DNA of 64,000 bases from Alentia gelatinosa (Eukaryota > Annelida > Polychaeta > Phyllodocida > Polynoidae): contig OX465584.1 in the NCBI GenBank assembly GCA_950022655.1, positions 55,038,789 to 55,102,788 on the forward strand, in the 5' to 3' direction. Under the pieces are notes generated by a model. It ran no database searches. It was not told the DNA's origin and saw nothing but the letters and a program-made list of their open reading frames with translations. Positions 44,380-54,944 of the stretch are shown here, piece by piece. Position 1 is the stretch's first letter. Each line of letters opens with the position of its first letter. The position numbers and the translations under genes were made by a program.

Positions 44380-44940
44380 GGTTAAACTGAAGATAAATAA
44401 AAAAGAAGTGACACTACCATTTATCCTTTTTGGTTTGATAACAAAGGTAATCCAATATTATTCTCTTTTTCAAATAGATAAAAGTTTATTCCAGTTTGTA
44501 ATAAACTCTATTCTGACATTGTAGTCCTCTTAATCACACTGCCTCATCGAAACAATTTTGGAATAAGATCTACCACGGGAAGATGATTACAAGAACTAAT
44601 GTGTTGACCCAGAAAAAAGTGATAATCTTCATGGAGGACCCCATACTGTTTAGACAAAAGAGAACTTCCAGGGGGAATGTGCTTCTGAAAATGGTAAATA
44701 TATGCTCCCTTCAGAATAATACTAAGAAAGAAACTGATTGCTTGGTCTGTGTCTCCATCAAGTTTGGATCGTGCAGTAATATGAGCGAGACGATAGCCAC
44801 GTGAATATTCTGAAGCCCTCCAAACGACATGGTGAACAGGGACTCAGACCAAATATCTTAGGCTGGAAATATCTATCTGTTTATCGCCCATTGAGTATGA
44901 GTTACCATACTCACAAGCCTGTTGGGTACAAGTTCCTAAT
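44380..44940. other. Possible L1-like C-terminal debris
   Basis: 'QIDKSLFQFVINSI' near 44480 resembles 'KIDQRFFQFIIKSI' near 40262 in the decayed L1-like DNA, so both are probably the same LINE region. Frames are broken and no other gene is recognised. Confidence 0.3.
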
Positions 44941-44945
44941 ATTAA

Positions 44946-45734
44946 CCCTTTAAGGACGGCCGCCTAAGGACGGCCACCTCTGAACTAAAAACTTCGGAGG
45001 TTTATTACATGATATAATTTGTTATCCTGAATATCTTTATTTTTATTATCTAGAATTCAAAAATATAATGTTACACCTATATTCCAGAGGAGGTGTGAAG
45101 CACAGCGCCCCGTATACCGACTTGGTTCATATAAACGATCGCGGCTGCCTCACGGTGCCACTCTCAAATATGCCAGCAAGGGAAGAGCTCTGAGAAGAAC
45201 CCCCACCAAAAGCATGAAAGATTCAAATAGCTCTTGTGTCATGAATATCAGGCCGATTTTGATAAATAAAACATTGTTAGAAACCTAAGACATGGGCCGA
45301 TTTAGTGATAAACATGTAATATACCTGTGCTATGGCTAAGGTTTCCTGTCATAGGTTGAACATTGGAATTTGTGAGAGAGAAAAAGGCTGTATTCCCCAA
45401 CACAAAACAACCATAAAACGTGGAGCTCTATTGAGCTCCATTGTGGTTTGGAATTAATTAGATGCCACTCTATCAATATCTGAAAAGATTTTTTATAGAG
45501 CTCTAACAGTTTGTATGTAGTAGCTGTTACTATTTAGCCTATTTTTGCTATACTTTCACATAGGAATCTGCATCAGCTGTCATTTGAGTCCATGCCAAAA
45601 TGATAGGGGGCGCTGCGCTTCACACCGCCTCTGCCTATATTCTGAACAAATTTCCAGCTTATTATTAAAATATATCCTTTTCAAAAACAATTTCATAAAT
45701 ATCCAACCTTAAGGCATCATTCACCCCTAAAGGC
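44946..45734. mobile_element. piggyBac-like MITE, third copy, carrying a nested element
   Basis: Flanked by TTAA (44942-44945 and 45735-45738), with inverted ends cccttt.agg and acccctaaagg. Its length is inflated by the 549-bp element at 45085-45633. 'cttaaggcatcattcacc' at the right end links it to the 38356 copy. Confidence 0.6.
45085..45633. mobile_element. TIR element with 9-bp target-site duplication
   Basis: Terminal inverted repeats of about 27 bp (cagaggaggtgtgaagcaca and the complement ending accgcctctg) are flanked by a perfect 9-bp direct repeat CCTATATTC (45076-45084 and 45634-45642). 9-bp duplications are typical of Mutator-like transposons. It is non-coding, so the assignment is tentative. 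Confidence 0.75.
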
Positions 45735-45738
45735 TTAA

Positions 45739-46062
45739 GCCTATGAATGTTTATACCAGGCTAGGATAAAAATCAATAAACAGCTGACAATAGATTTAAA
45801 ACCACTACCCTGGTTATAAGTCAGGTGTCACTATTTGTGTTTTGATGTAGGGTGTGCAAGCTTCCAAAAACTATACCCCTTGAGACCATCCACTCAACTC
45901 TGTGTAGAAACTGAAATCATAACTATAGCTATTTATCCCCACCATGAATAGGCAGATGACATGCACTAGAAAAATTCAAAGGGTTCCTAACAGGAGCACC
46001 ACTGGAATGGAAATGACACTTGTGGCAGAATTTACAGATAAACTAGTAAATAAATTATCTTG
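45739..46062. other. Stretch without a recognisable gene
   Basis: Short LINE-like words only; nothing I can assign. Confidence 0.3.
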
Positions 46063-47041
46063 AATAACAATTACAATCCAATATCAATTTAAGGGCATAT
46101 GGACCATATATTATGATTGTGGTAGAAGGGTGTGCAGCACTGACTTCTTTTACTATATTAGTAAGATACCTTTGATATGACTAATCTTTATTTATGGATT
46201 TATTATACTATGGGGTGCCAGTTTTTAGGCCTTATGGTTTATTCTGAATATCATTTATTTTTATCATGTCCTGATATGTAATTTTCTATTTTTACTGAAT
46301 AAAGTGAATAGACTGAGCCTGTCTTCCTGTTGCTTGAGAGATACCTGCCTCACCTGGCAAGAGTGCTGAGAGTAGCACAGCAGCCAGCATACATTCTGAG
46401 AACTACAAGAGCAGCTGCTATCTGAGTTGGCGCTGCTAATTCAATCCGAGCTGGATCTCAGGGTCATAATGCAATGCTGATCTACTTGCCTATTGAGCTT
46501 GGGAGTTTTTGGCCTGGGGGCCTGTCTTCCATGCATGGATCTGTGTGCCAGTCCACCGAACTGCTCTGAGTAGCCAGCAGCATCCTCGCCAGTTGGCTGA
46601 GCACCTTCTCTATTACCTTAACTTTTTGGTCCATCCAAACTGGATGGGAAAATTTCCATGGTATCTGCTTTTCAACTTCTGCATCGTTCTCAGCCATTTT
46701 ACCCATTGTTCTAGGTATTTTTGAAGGAGCATGAAGATGGCAACTTCTGTCCTGGTAGTCCCTCAATGGGCCTATTTCCTGGATGTTGGGGTGCAAAGAT
46801 AGAGCTTTGATAAGCTTGGGAGTCTCCAGGGGGTGGAACCACTGTCCAGCAAATTACTGCCCAATACCCAATTAGCCTCAATTATGTATGTCTGAAAAGG
46901 TGTGAGGATGAAAAGGCTTAGAGCTGAAGTGTGGATGACGGAGAGTATAAGCCAAAGAGCATATGGTTGAAAGGGTAAAAGAAACATTTTTTCACCCAAA
47001 AAATAAATAAAAGCAGCTATCATGCATATAATTGATTTAAT
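46063..47041. repeat. R block, long copy (unit 5)
   Basis: About 980 bp starting 'taacaattacaatccaatat' matches 58445-59400 almost throughout, and its last third matches 19257-19545. Minus frames inside it (for example 46482-46796) differ by indels between copies, which argues against coding. It is part of the duplicated 5' flank. Confidence 0.75.
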
Positions 47042-47044
47042 GCC

Positions 47045-49440
47045 ACAATATAGTACAATATATACATGCACAAGACAATTGACAAATCATTCACTCTCAC
47101 ATTCACACAATGGCCAAGTCTTAGCATATAACATTTGATTCAGTTTACATGTCTTCTACAAATGTATGTAAAATTTCTCTGACCTTCATCTTAAAGCTAT
47201 CCATTTTTTCTATTTTCTGTATATCCCCTTTAAGGTTATCCCAAAGTCGACTACCCATATAAATTGGCGAGTGTCTATACTTTTCAATCCTAGGTTTCTC
47301 AATTTTTGACTTCTTCTCCTCTAGTCCTGTGTAGATCATCCTCAAATATATTATTTGTATCAGTAGTCCACCACTTCATTAAATTTAACAAGTGCCCTGC
47401 CCTCCTTGTATTAAGTTTCCGTATTTTACATTTTTCATACAACAGGTTAGTTTCAATATCACGTGCACTTTTGATTCCCATAGAAATTCTTAGTGATCTG
47501 TTAATTAAAATTTGGAGTCTTTCTCTGTTACGTTGACTAGTGCTGGAATAGATAAAATCTGTATATTCTATAATTGGCAATATCATCTGTTTTGCAATTT
47601 TTATTGCTGCGTCTTTCGTTAACAAATATTGTATCTTCACTAATTTGAAAATTTTACCATTTACATTTCTACTTACTTGGTCAACTTGCTCATTCAATTT
47701 CAATTTGTTATCTACTATTACACCAAAATATTTATAAGTTTCCACTGCTTTGATGGTTGCAATACCCACTTTTATATCACGTTTCCTATCTATTCCGATT
47801 TGGTTACCTACCCACATTACTTTTGTTTTTCTATAGTTAATTCCTATTTTGTTTGACTCTGTCCATTTACATATTTCTTTCATGTCAATTTCCATCTTTT
47901 CAGTAATTTCCCCTTGATTCTTGCCACTTATTAGTATAACACAGTCATCAGCGTATAACATCATTTTCCGATAATGAATCACCTTGCATATTTCATTTAT
48001 AAATATTACAAAGAGAATAGGTCCAAGGACCGAGCCTTGTTGTACACCACATCTAATTCTTCCTTCTTCGGAGATCATATTAAACATTTTCGTTTTTATA
48101 TTCCTATTTCTCAGGTAATCTTCAAGTAAAAATATTAAGTTTACATCTAAATTTAAGAGTATCGTTTGACGGGGCGTGTGGTGAATCCGAGGTATGACTG
48201 CACATCTGACCAGGTAAGTGATTTGAACCACAGAAATTCGCGCATTTTCGCTGTATTTCTGCTTTTAGACCTGTCCTCATTGGGTGAGACCGTGGTTGTC
48301 TGTGGTTACATGTACACACTGTTGGTTGGGGAATTTGGTTGGTTGAATGGAGGGGTGTGTTCTCTCTGTTCGACCTTCACCTTGTGTCCACTGTCATGGG
48401 GGTATTTAGGTTTTATTTTCCCCTTTCCAACATGATTAATCTGTGCAGTTTCGCCATCGTCTGGCTCATCAGATACATTTTGGATCTATGTTGGTAGGTG
48501 TAAGTGCTATCCTACTTCTGTGTATATTTGATTTGTGCCTGTTCTTTGTTTTGGCAGGTTTTGTGTGTAGTTTAGGTGTGTGTGGGGGTTATTTCCTTCA
48601 CATACAGTGGGCAGTTATTATGTTTTGTATATTTACTGTCCATGTGGTGTGCCTGGTCATGATGTGAGTCTGGATTGAGAGACTTAGATCGCTGGTTGTG
48701 GATAAAGATCCATTTCCAGTTTATCTAAAGAAAGTCATATTTCTATTATTTAATTGTTTATGCAACTCATTTACTAGGATAAAACTGGCCTGCGCAGTCG
48801 ATCGGCCTGGTAAAAAGCCATATTGATTACTATCTATTATATTTAATGTCATCAGGTATTCTAGTATTATTCTATGTATAACCTTTTCATATACTTAAGA
48901 GATAAAACTTAGTATTGTTATAGGCCTCCAATGGCTGTAGTTTAACAGGTTTCCTTCTTTGGGCAACGGTGTTATTACGCCACTTTTTAAAATATCGGAA
49001 AAAAAACTGATTTCTCTAAGCAATGATTTATTAAGTCCCTTAAAATACTCAGTTTAGTTAATAAAATTCTTTTCCAGTGACCCGATTGCACACAATCAAA
49101 CCCAGTAGCTTTCCGAATATCCATATTTTTGATAATTCTAGTTACTTCTTCTTGGGTGGTTACTTTATCTGGTAAACTTTGGCCCTTTATATTATTCTCA
49201 CAAAACTTTCTTATGGATGTCTCTTCATTAACTTCATCTCCACCATCTTTAACTCCTATGTCAATAAAGTGTTCATTTAGATTATTACATATTTTCATCC
49301 TGCTCACTTACCAGGTAATTCGCATTATCATTATTACCTTTCCAAATTCCATTTAACAACCTCCAAAATCTTTTCGGGTTTTTCTCATTTTCTTTTAGAC
49401 TCTTTTGAATCTTCTTACCAGCATATCTTCTGATTCCTGT
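47045..49440 (-). pseudogene. CR1/Jockey-like LINE split by an insertion
   Basis: On the minus strand: 49307-48987 'VTTQEEVTRIIKNMDIRKAT' (start of RT); then 'QYGFLPGRSTAQASFILVN' near 48810; an unrelated insert at about 48170-48720; then 'VNLIFLLEDYLRNRN', 'VQQGSVLGPILFVIFINEI', 'MLYADDCVILISG' (catalytic DD), 'YKYFGVIVDN', and a tail to 47145 with 'GSRLWDNLK'. Motif A is lost at the insert. It lies between the R block and the receptor flank. A 5' piece of the same LINE is present in unit 6 (59860-60055), so it inserted before units 5 and 6 separated. Confidence 0.75.
48170..48720. other. Unidentified insert inside the LINE
   Basis: G/T-rich plus strand with several 'tgtgtg' and 'ttggttgg' words, no recognised protein and no clear terminal repeats. 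Small plus-strand frames (48166-48435, 48443-48667) are hydrophobic but have no recognisable domain. Confidence 0.3.
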
Positions 49441-49588
49441 GATTATTTATTGTGATCCAAACCATAGCTACTGTATTGATCTTTAGTACTCTGTAAACCA
49501 TATGATTCCAGTATGTACAATGCAAATATTGACTGACTAGTGCAGTTTCAATGTATTTGTGGGGAGTCCTCTTTCCACAAACTAAACA

Positions 49589-49598
49589 TTTTATAAAG
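49589..49598 (+). promoter_or_regulatory. TATA-like element upstream of GPCR5
   Basis: 'ttttataaag' lies about 130 nt before the receptor ATG, and again at 60200-60209 in unit 6. Copies 1 to 4 have altered versions (ttttatgaag, tttaatgaag, ttttatgggg), so only units 5 and 6 keep a good match. Promoter function is inference. Confidence 0.25.
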
Positions 49599-49633
49599 AT
49601 CATAATGGCACATCTATAGATGTACAAAGCATT

Positions 49634-49705
49634 ATGCTTTCAGCACTATTTCACACAGGACCTTCAATAGCAGTGTTAGGCTCATCTCTGTACAAAGGAT
49701 TTTAG
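49634..49705 (+). promoter_or_regulatory. Upstream ORF, in frame with GPCR5
   Basis: ATG at 49634 (MLSALFHTGPSIAVLG...) gives 23 codons ending at TAG 49703-49705, only 12 nt before the receptor ATG and in the same frame. In copy 6 the equivalent codon is TTG, which fuses the two frames. Confidence 0.5.
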
Positions 49706-49717
49706 ATAGTCCACATC

Positions 49718-50812
49718 ATGGTTGATATAGGATTCAAACCATTGTTCACTACTGTTGATAACAGTTCAACTTATTTGAATGATACAGACTTTTTGGTGCT
49801 ACCGCTGAATACAATTATTAGTTTGCCTCTCTGTATCACTGGAATTATGGCAAATATCATCATCATAGTTGTTGTTATCTATGGATCATTCCTGAGATCA
49901 TCTGTCTTCATGAACTTACTGATGGCATTAGCTTTTGCAGACAACTTTACCCTGTTTTTCATTTTATTACGCCAAGATGGTATATATAACTGGCTTCCTT
50001 GGGCAGGGTCATTATGGATGTGTCGTTTGGTCGTTTATGGGATTTACGCATCTTGCATCACAGCTTCATGGTTGATTGTCTTAATATCTACTGAACGCAT
50101 GGTTGCTGTTGTTTATCCTTTGCAGTCACACATGTACAGTTCTATAAGGAGAATTCATACTGTCATCATCCTATTAGTTGTCACCACATGGATTTCAACC
50201 TGTCCATTTTTATTGAGCTGTGAGGTGTATACTTACCATGGCCATCCACACTGTAGTATCAATGGGCTGAATCACTTTCAGAGTGTAGTGTATGAGATAA
50301 TATATGGATTTCTCTTATATAGTCTCACGCCATCCTGCATTATTACCATCATGAATATGCTAGTCATCAGAAAAATGCTCTCTCAGAGGAAATTCAGTTC
50401 CAAAACACAAGGAGAATTACACAAGTCTGCAACCAGAGGTACCAAGTCTTCAATAACTGTAATGTTTTCTGTGTGTATTGTATTTACTATAACAACACTC
50501 CCCATAGAAACCATTGCCCTCATTTTAGCCATATGTAACTTTCTCAACAGAAACTGCATTTCACTAGATCATGGTGTTGCAGCTTTCTGCCTTATATTAA
50601 ACAGATTCAATCACTGTGGCAATTTATTTTTGTACTGCCTTACTGGGTCAGTCTTTAGGACAACATTCATCCGTCTTCTACGCAAAATATTCAGGAGGAC
50701 TTCTCAAGATAACATTCATGTGCAATTAACAACTGTGACATTCACAGCAAACCATGTTGAAAACCATTCCCAAGAAGGAGTTCCTCAAAGAGAGTCAAAT
50801 TTATCATATTGA
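49718..50812 (+). CDS. GPCR5: intronless class A seven-helix receptor
   Basis: A 364-codon intact copy, nearly identical to GPCR6 from TM1 to TM4. Landmarks are MANIIII (N1.50 kept, Ser lost), LAFADN, WMCRLVV, 'STERMVAVVYPL' (Thr where other copies have Ile before ERM), HCSING, LTPSC (TM5 Pro), TTLPIE, CGNLFLYCLTG, tail ESNLSY. Sequons NSS and NDT are in the ectodomain. The start is fixed by an in-frame TAG 13 nt upstream. AATAAA overlaps the stop codon. The downstream flank was later split by YR3. Confidence 0.93.
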   Translation: MVDIGFKPLFTTVDNSSTYLNDTDFLVLPLNTIISLPLCITGIMANIIIIVVVIYGSFLRSSVFMNLLMALAFADNFTLFFILLRQDGIYNWLPWAGSLWMCRLVVYGIYASCITASWLIVLISTERMVAVVYPLQSHMYSSIRRIHTVIILLVVTTWISTCPFLLSCEVYTYHGHPHCSINGLNHFQSVVYEIIYGFLLYSLTPSCIITIMNMLVIRKMLSQRKFSSKTQGELHKSATRGTKSSITVMFSVCIVFTITTLPIETIALILAICNFLNRNCISLDHGVAAFCLILNRFNHCGNLFLYCLTGSVFRTTFIRLLRKIFRRTSQDNIHVQLTTVTFTANHVENHSQEGVPQRESNLSY

Positions 50813-50817
50813 ATAAA
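50812..50817 (+). promoter_or_regulatory. AATAAA overlapping the GPCR5 stop codon
   Basis: The stop TGA is followed by ATAAAA, creating AATAAA at the end of the CDS. The same is true of copy 6 (61423-61428), while copies 1 to 4 read tgaatga. Use as a poly(A) signal is not shown. Confidence 0.3.
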
Positions 50818-51697
50818 AAATGTAGATTTTTCATGAACAAAAAAACTGACCAGAGATACAACAAAATCTGAATCAATTGAAAGGAATTAGTTTTCAGAAA
50901 CATAATACCAGGAACTGAACAAAAGAAAAAATCTTACTCATTAAAAAGGAATGATTTTTTCATTAATGTAACTTAATATGAAGTAAAGCTTTCTAGTGGT
51001 CTACATTTATGTTAGTTGTATCAGTGTTGTTAAAGGTTCAACCCAACCTTTATGGTTGGAAAAACCTTTTCTGTTCTCGCTGGTTTATATCTGGGTCCAA
51101 AGGATTTGTATTTGATGTGGCCTGTGGTGGGTGGCGATGTTGTTATCTGTATTTGTTGTCAAGAATGTATAAGCCTTTTGTGCTTGGGAGTGTAAGTGGT
51201 GTATCCAGTTGAATTCAAATTTTTAAGATTGATTTTGTTTTGCTCTCCATGAAGTTTAGGATATTCATCCATACCTTCATCCATACTTCATCCATACCAT
51301 GGTGTCCTGGTTCACTGAAGTCCTGACTATTCCATCTGTCTGGACATTAACATTTAACTTAACTTTTGGTTTGACTGGGACTCTAATGACCTATTCAGAA
51401 GGAACAAGTTGTATAGGTTCAATTACATAAGAGGAATGATCACATGGGAGAGTGTCAAGCGAGTTATTACTGAATATTTAGTCTCAAATAATATTCCTAT
51501 TATATGACCATTATTATGATATCACCAGTGTTACATCATTTGAACTGCATGTTAGAAGCCTATTAGCAACAGATTACAAATGTATTTTAAAAACCTTTGA
51601 CAGTAATAAATTCTGAGTAAAAATCTAACATCAGATCTTCCCCTTCAAGAAAATACAACAAAAATATTCAAAATCATATTTATCCGATTATCTATGT
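50818..51697. other. 3' flank of GPCR5
   Basis: Nearly identical to 61429-62470 in unit 6 apart from small indels; partly shared with 20920-21560. Small frames such as 51009-51212 (LVVSVLLKVQPNLYGW) recur at 61775 but break differently. No gene is called. Confidence 0.55.
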
Positions 51698-51701
51698 CAT
51701 T

Positions 51702-52030
51702 ACCCCTAACCCGCAACACAAAAGTAGGAGACAGATATGGGCGAATAAAATTTATTTGAATTTTATAAGGTCCATATAAAATAAGATATTAAATATGATA
51801 CAATATCTTATGGAGGAGGATATACATATGTAGATATGATATATGAAGAAGACATATTGGTAAATATGATGAGTACATATTTGTAGATATGTATTAGATA
51901 TACATAAGGCAGATGTGATGCCTGAAAAAAGGTATTACATATGTGGTATGTATTACAGGAGTACATATGTATAATGTATAATAGTATTATGTAATACGTA
52001 TATATGGTTATACAATGTGTATAAAAAGCC
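51702..52030 (-). repeat. YR3 split repeat B2
   Basis: 329 bp starting 'acccctaacccgcaac', repeated at 52263-52591 with about two substitutions. Confidence 0.93.
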
Positions 52031-52065
52031 CTACGGGAGTAGGAAGAGAAAGGTTAGGGTGGGTG

Positions 52066-52258
52066 GGAGAAAAAAGGTAGTAGGTGTGAGCGGAGTGAAG
52101 CTCAGGAACAGAATGAGATAGAGCGTGGGGGCGTGCTTCGCCACGTGACCTATTAGGTCACGTGACTCGCACGCGGGGGCGCGCAGGGTGCGCTAGTAGA
52201 GGGGGAGTGCGCTAGGTGGTGCAATGACCGCTCCTGACCCTACGGGCCATGAGCTACC
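52066..52258 (-). repeat. YR3 split repeat A2
   Basis: 193 bp containing 'ggtagtaggtgtgagcgg', repeated at 56636-56828 with a few substitutions. Confidence 0.93.
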
Positions 52259-52262
52259 CATT

Positions 52263-52591
52263 ACCCCTAACCCGCAACACAAAAGTAGGAGACAGATATG
52301 GGCGAATAAAATGTATTTGAATTTTATAAGGTCCATATAAAATAAGATATTAAATATGATACAATATCTTATGGAGGAGGATATACATATGTAGATATGA
52401 TATATGAAGAAGACATATTGGTAAATATGATGAGTACATATTTGTAGATATGTATAAGATATACATAAGGCAGATGTGATGCCTGAAAAAAGGTATTACA
52501 TATGTGGTATGTATTACAGGAGTACATATGTATAATGTATAATAGTATTATGTAATACGTATATATGGTTATACAATGTGTATAAAAAGCC
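52263..52591 (-). repeat. YR3 split repeat B1
   Basis: Inner copy of the 329-bp B repeat, abutting A2 through the shared CATT. Confidence 0.93.
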
Positions 52592-52642
52592 AAAAAGGTC
52601 CATGAAGAGTTTGTGGAGAGGAGGGTGGGAGAAAAATGATGC

Positions 52643-53824
52643 TCACTCTTTAATTGACTTGAGGAGGGAATCATTCACCCGAGTGGCATCCGAGACGCAG
52701 ATGTAACTTCTGTGGGCGTTAGAGCGCCACCCTCCATACCTCTGTATATCCAGTTCGGGGACTCCGGCCTGGAAGGCCTGCGTCGCCGCGGCCTTTCGCA
52801 GGCTGTGCAGGGTATATGTTCTTAATGGTATCCCTGCCAGCGCGATGAGTCGGTCCCACTCTTTAGCGAGAAATCGAGTCGTGATGGGGGAGCGATCCTC
52901 GTTCATGAGGAAGGGATCGCGGTCGTCGGCTGTAGGAATGGCCGCGATCATCGCTCTCACTGCCCGCAGCGGGCAAGACATCCGGTCCGGGGAGGGCTGC
53001 AGAGATACGCTTTTCTCTTCTCCAACACACTGGAGGTTCTTTGCAGCCTTGATCCTCACGTCGACGTGAGTAGACGTGACTCTCACGTCTCCTCGTGTGA
53101 GGTGCCGGACCGGATCGAAGCTCTTGATGGTTGGCGGCGCGACCTCGCTCTGCCGCAGGGCGGCGAAGAACATGAGGAGGCACGCCGCTCTGGTCGACCG
53201 GTCGAGGGGCGTGGCCGTTAGTCCGCCGAGGACGCCTCTGAGGGCCTCCATAGGTATAGGAGGCTTCACGTTAGGCTGGTACGCCTTGTCCCTCTTCATT
53301 GCGTCTAGTGCCCGCATGACGCGGGCGTCCTCGGTTGCCGCGATGTTCCCTCCTGACAGCCGTAGGTGCAACCGTAGGTGTGACAGATGGTTGGCTACGG
53401 TCGCTGGGGAGGGGGCGTGGTCCCGGACGTACTCCAGGTACGCGGTGAGTAGGCTGACGGTCGGCTGCTGAGGGTTCACACCCATCCTCCGGCAGAACGC
53501 GAGGTATGTAGTCACTGCGCTTCGCTGGTTGGCGACCGTGCCGGGGGCACGCGCCGCGGCCTGCCGCGCAGATGCCCTCTGTTGGAGACAGCGTAGCGCC
53601 GGATCTGCAGTAAAGCCGGAGGACAGGCACAAATGAGGCGTGGTTACATGGAGCAACAGCTCTGAGGTTAAGTGAGGACATGTAAAAAGCAGCTTTAGAA
53701 TAGTCACTGGAGGTGAGGTGCGACCGGCTGAGGGCGTCGGCGACCGAGTTGAGGACCCCCGGTATGTGGGTGTATACCAGTTCGACCTGGAGTTTGGCCT
53801 GCACCATCCAGGCCTGGCAGGCAC
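52643..53824 (-). CDS. YR3 tyrosine recombinase
   Basis: An open frame of 393 codons; the recombinase proper begins near 'PGTVANQRSAVTTYLAF' (SAM-like DNA-binding domain). The catalytic domain shows 'FFAALRQSEV' (first Arg), 'TYTLHSLRKAAATQAF' (His and second Arg), 'RYGGWRSNAHRSYI' (Trp and nucleophilic Tyr). It would insert element circles into DNA. No ATG precedes the domain (the frame's first start-like codon is GTG), and it overlaps the RNase H frame, so expression probably depends on frameshifting or an upstream start. It is the only uninterrupted enzyme in YR3. Confidence 0.8.
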   Translation of the reverse strand: MPARPGWCRPNSRSNWYTPTYRGSSTRSPTPSAGRTSPPVTILKLLFTCPHLTSELLLHVTTPHLCLSSGFTADPALRCLQQRASARQAAARAPGTVANQRSAVTTYLAFCRRMGVNPQQPTVSLLTAYLEYVRDHAPSPATVANHLSHLRLHLRLSGGNIAATEDARVMRALDAMKRDKAYQPNVKPPIPMEALRGVLGGLTATPLDRSTRAACLLMFFAALRQSEVAPPTIKSFDPVRHLTRGDVRVTSTHVDVRIKAAKNLQCVGEEKSVSLQPSPDRMSCPLRAVRAMIAAIPTADDRDPFLMNEDRSPITTRFLAKEWDRLIALAGIPLRTYTLHSLRKAAATQAFQAGVPELDIQRYGGWRSNAHRSYICVSDATRVNDSLLKSIKE

Positions 53825-54944
53825 ACTCCGCCAGCACCTTGTTCCGTGCCCGCCCCGATGTCAGTGCCTGGACGGTGCCCATGTTGTCGCAGAAGACCTC
53901 AACTCGCGTCCCCCGGTCCCGGTCGGTCAGGAACGTGTTGAGGGCGTATATCCTGTTGAGGGCTTCCAGTTCCGATATACAATTCACCGGGTCAGCAACC
54001 GGGCACACCTGGGCGGAGTAGGCCAGGCGGCCGTCGGTGCCTCCGACCCCGGTGAGGCAGGCGTCAACAGTAATGCATTTCGTCGGGGGGCCCCTGGGAA
54101 TCAAGGCACGCCCGTTCCAACCCTCCGCAAACCTAGAGAACCAGTCGAGGTCCTGCCGCATGTCCAAGGAGATGTTGAGGTAGAACCCGGACATCCCACG
54201 CAGCGCCTCCAGCAGCTTACTCACGAAGGGCCTTGCCGGGCGGATGCACTTCGCCACGTGGAGGATTTTCCCCAGCACCGACTGGAGTTGCCGCTTGGTG
54301 AGTGAGCGCTTCCGCGCGACGGCCGCGACGTGCTACCGGACGTCCTGGAGTTTGTCCTCGGGCACCGACAGAGTCATGTTTCAGGCGTCGATGTTGATGC
54401 CCAGCCAACAGACGACCTGCGACGGCTCCTGGGCCTTGTCCCTGGCCTCGGGCAACCCTAGCTCGCGGAAGAGCTCCCAAGCGGTCGCGAAGTCGGCGGC
54501 GGCTTTCTCCTTTGACGGCGATAGCAGGATCAGGTCGTCGAGGTACATGGCCGCCTCCACCCCCTTTCCGGCAAGGATCTCCACTATCGTATCTGCAACA
54601 CACTGCATGTGATACGAGGACGCGTGGGCACCGAACGGCATCGCCATATTGCAGTAGTACCCGCCGTCCCACATGAAACACAGGAGGGGCCAGTCGAGGG
54701 GGTCACACCGGAAATTCTTATAGGCCCTCGCGATGTCGATGGAGGCCATGTAGCTCGAGGGACCCGACCGCAGGAGACGGGACACGAAACCGTCGATGGT
54801 GGGGAGAGTGTGCTCCCTCTCCTCCCCGTACACAGAGTTCTTCCTCACGTAGGCGTTGACACTCCGCTCCCGGGGGAAGGTCATGTTCGTTATCACCCTC
54901 CGGGCATCGGAGTCCCGTTTCTCCCGTGACATCAGGGGAGAGAC
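53590..54944 (-). pseudogene. YR3 reverse transcriptase-RNase H, interrupted
   Basis: The frame reads 'MASIDIARAYKNFRCDP' (catalytic Asp), 'MAMPFGAHASSYHMQ', 'AAMYLDDLILLSP' (catalytic YLDD), 'VVCWLGINIDA' and then a TGA at 54381-54383. It continues with 'MTLSVPEDKLQDV', a TAG near 54333, and 'KRQLQSVLGKI'. The RNase H part has 'CITVDACLTGVGG' (Asp), 'ISELEALNRI' (Glu), 'VEVFCDNMGTV' (Asp) and 'VLNSVADALSR'. Two stops plus a frameshift against gag near 54950 disable it. YMASID and YLDD are typical of DIRS-type RTs. Confidence 0.8.

Noticed and set aside
46482..46796. Minus-strand frame in the R block, and its partner at 58858-59235
   Set aside because: The copies differ by frame-changing indels and no domain is seen. 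Treated as non-coding repeat.
53713..54612. Several long plus-strand frames across YR3
   Set aside because: They lie opposite the RT, RNase H and recombinase frames in GC-rich DNA where stops are rare, and have no recognisable motifs.
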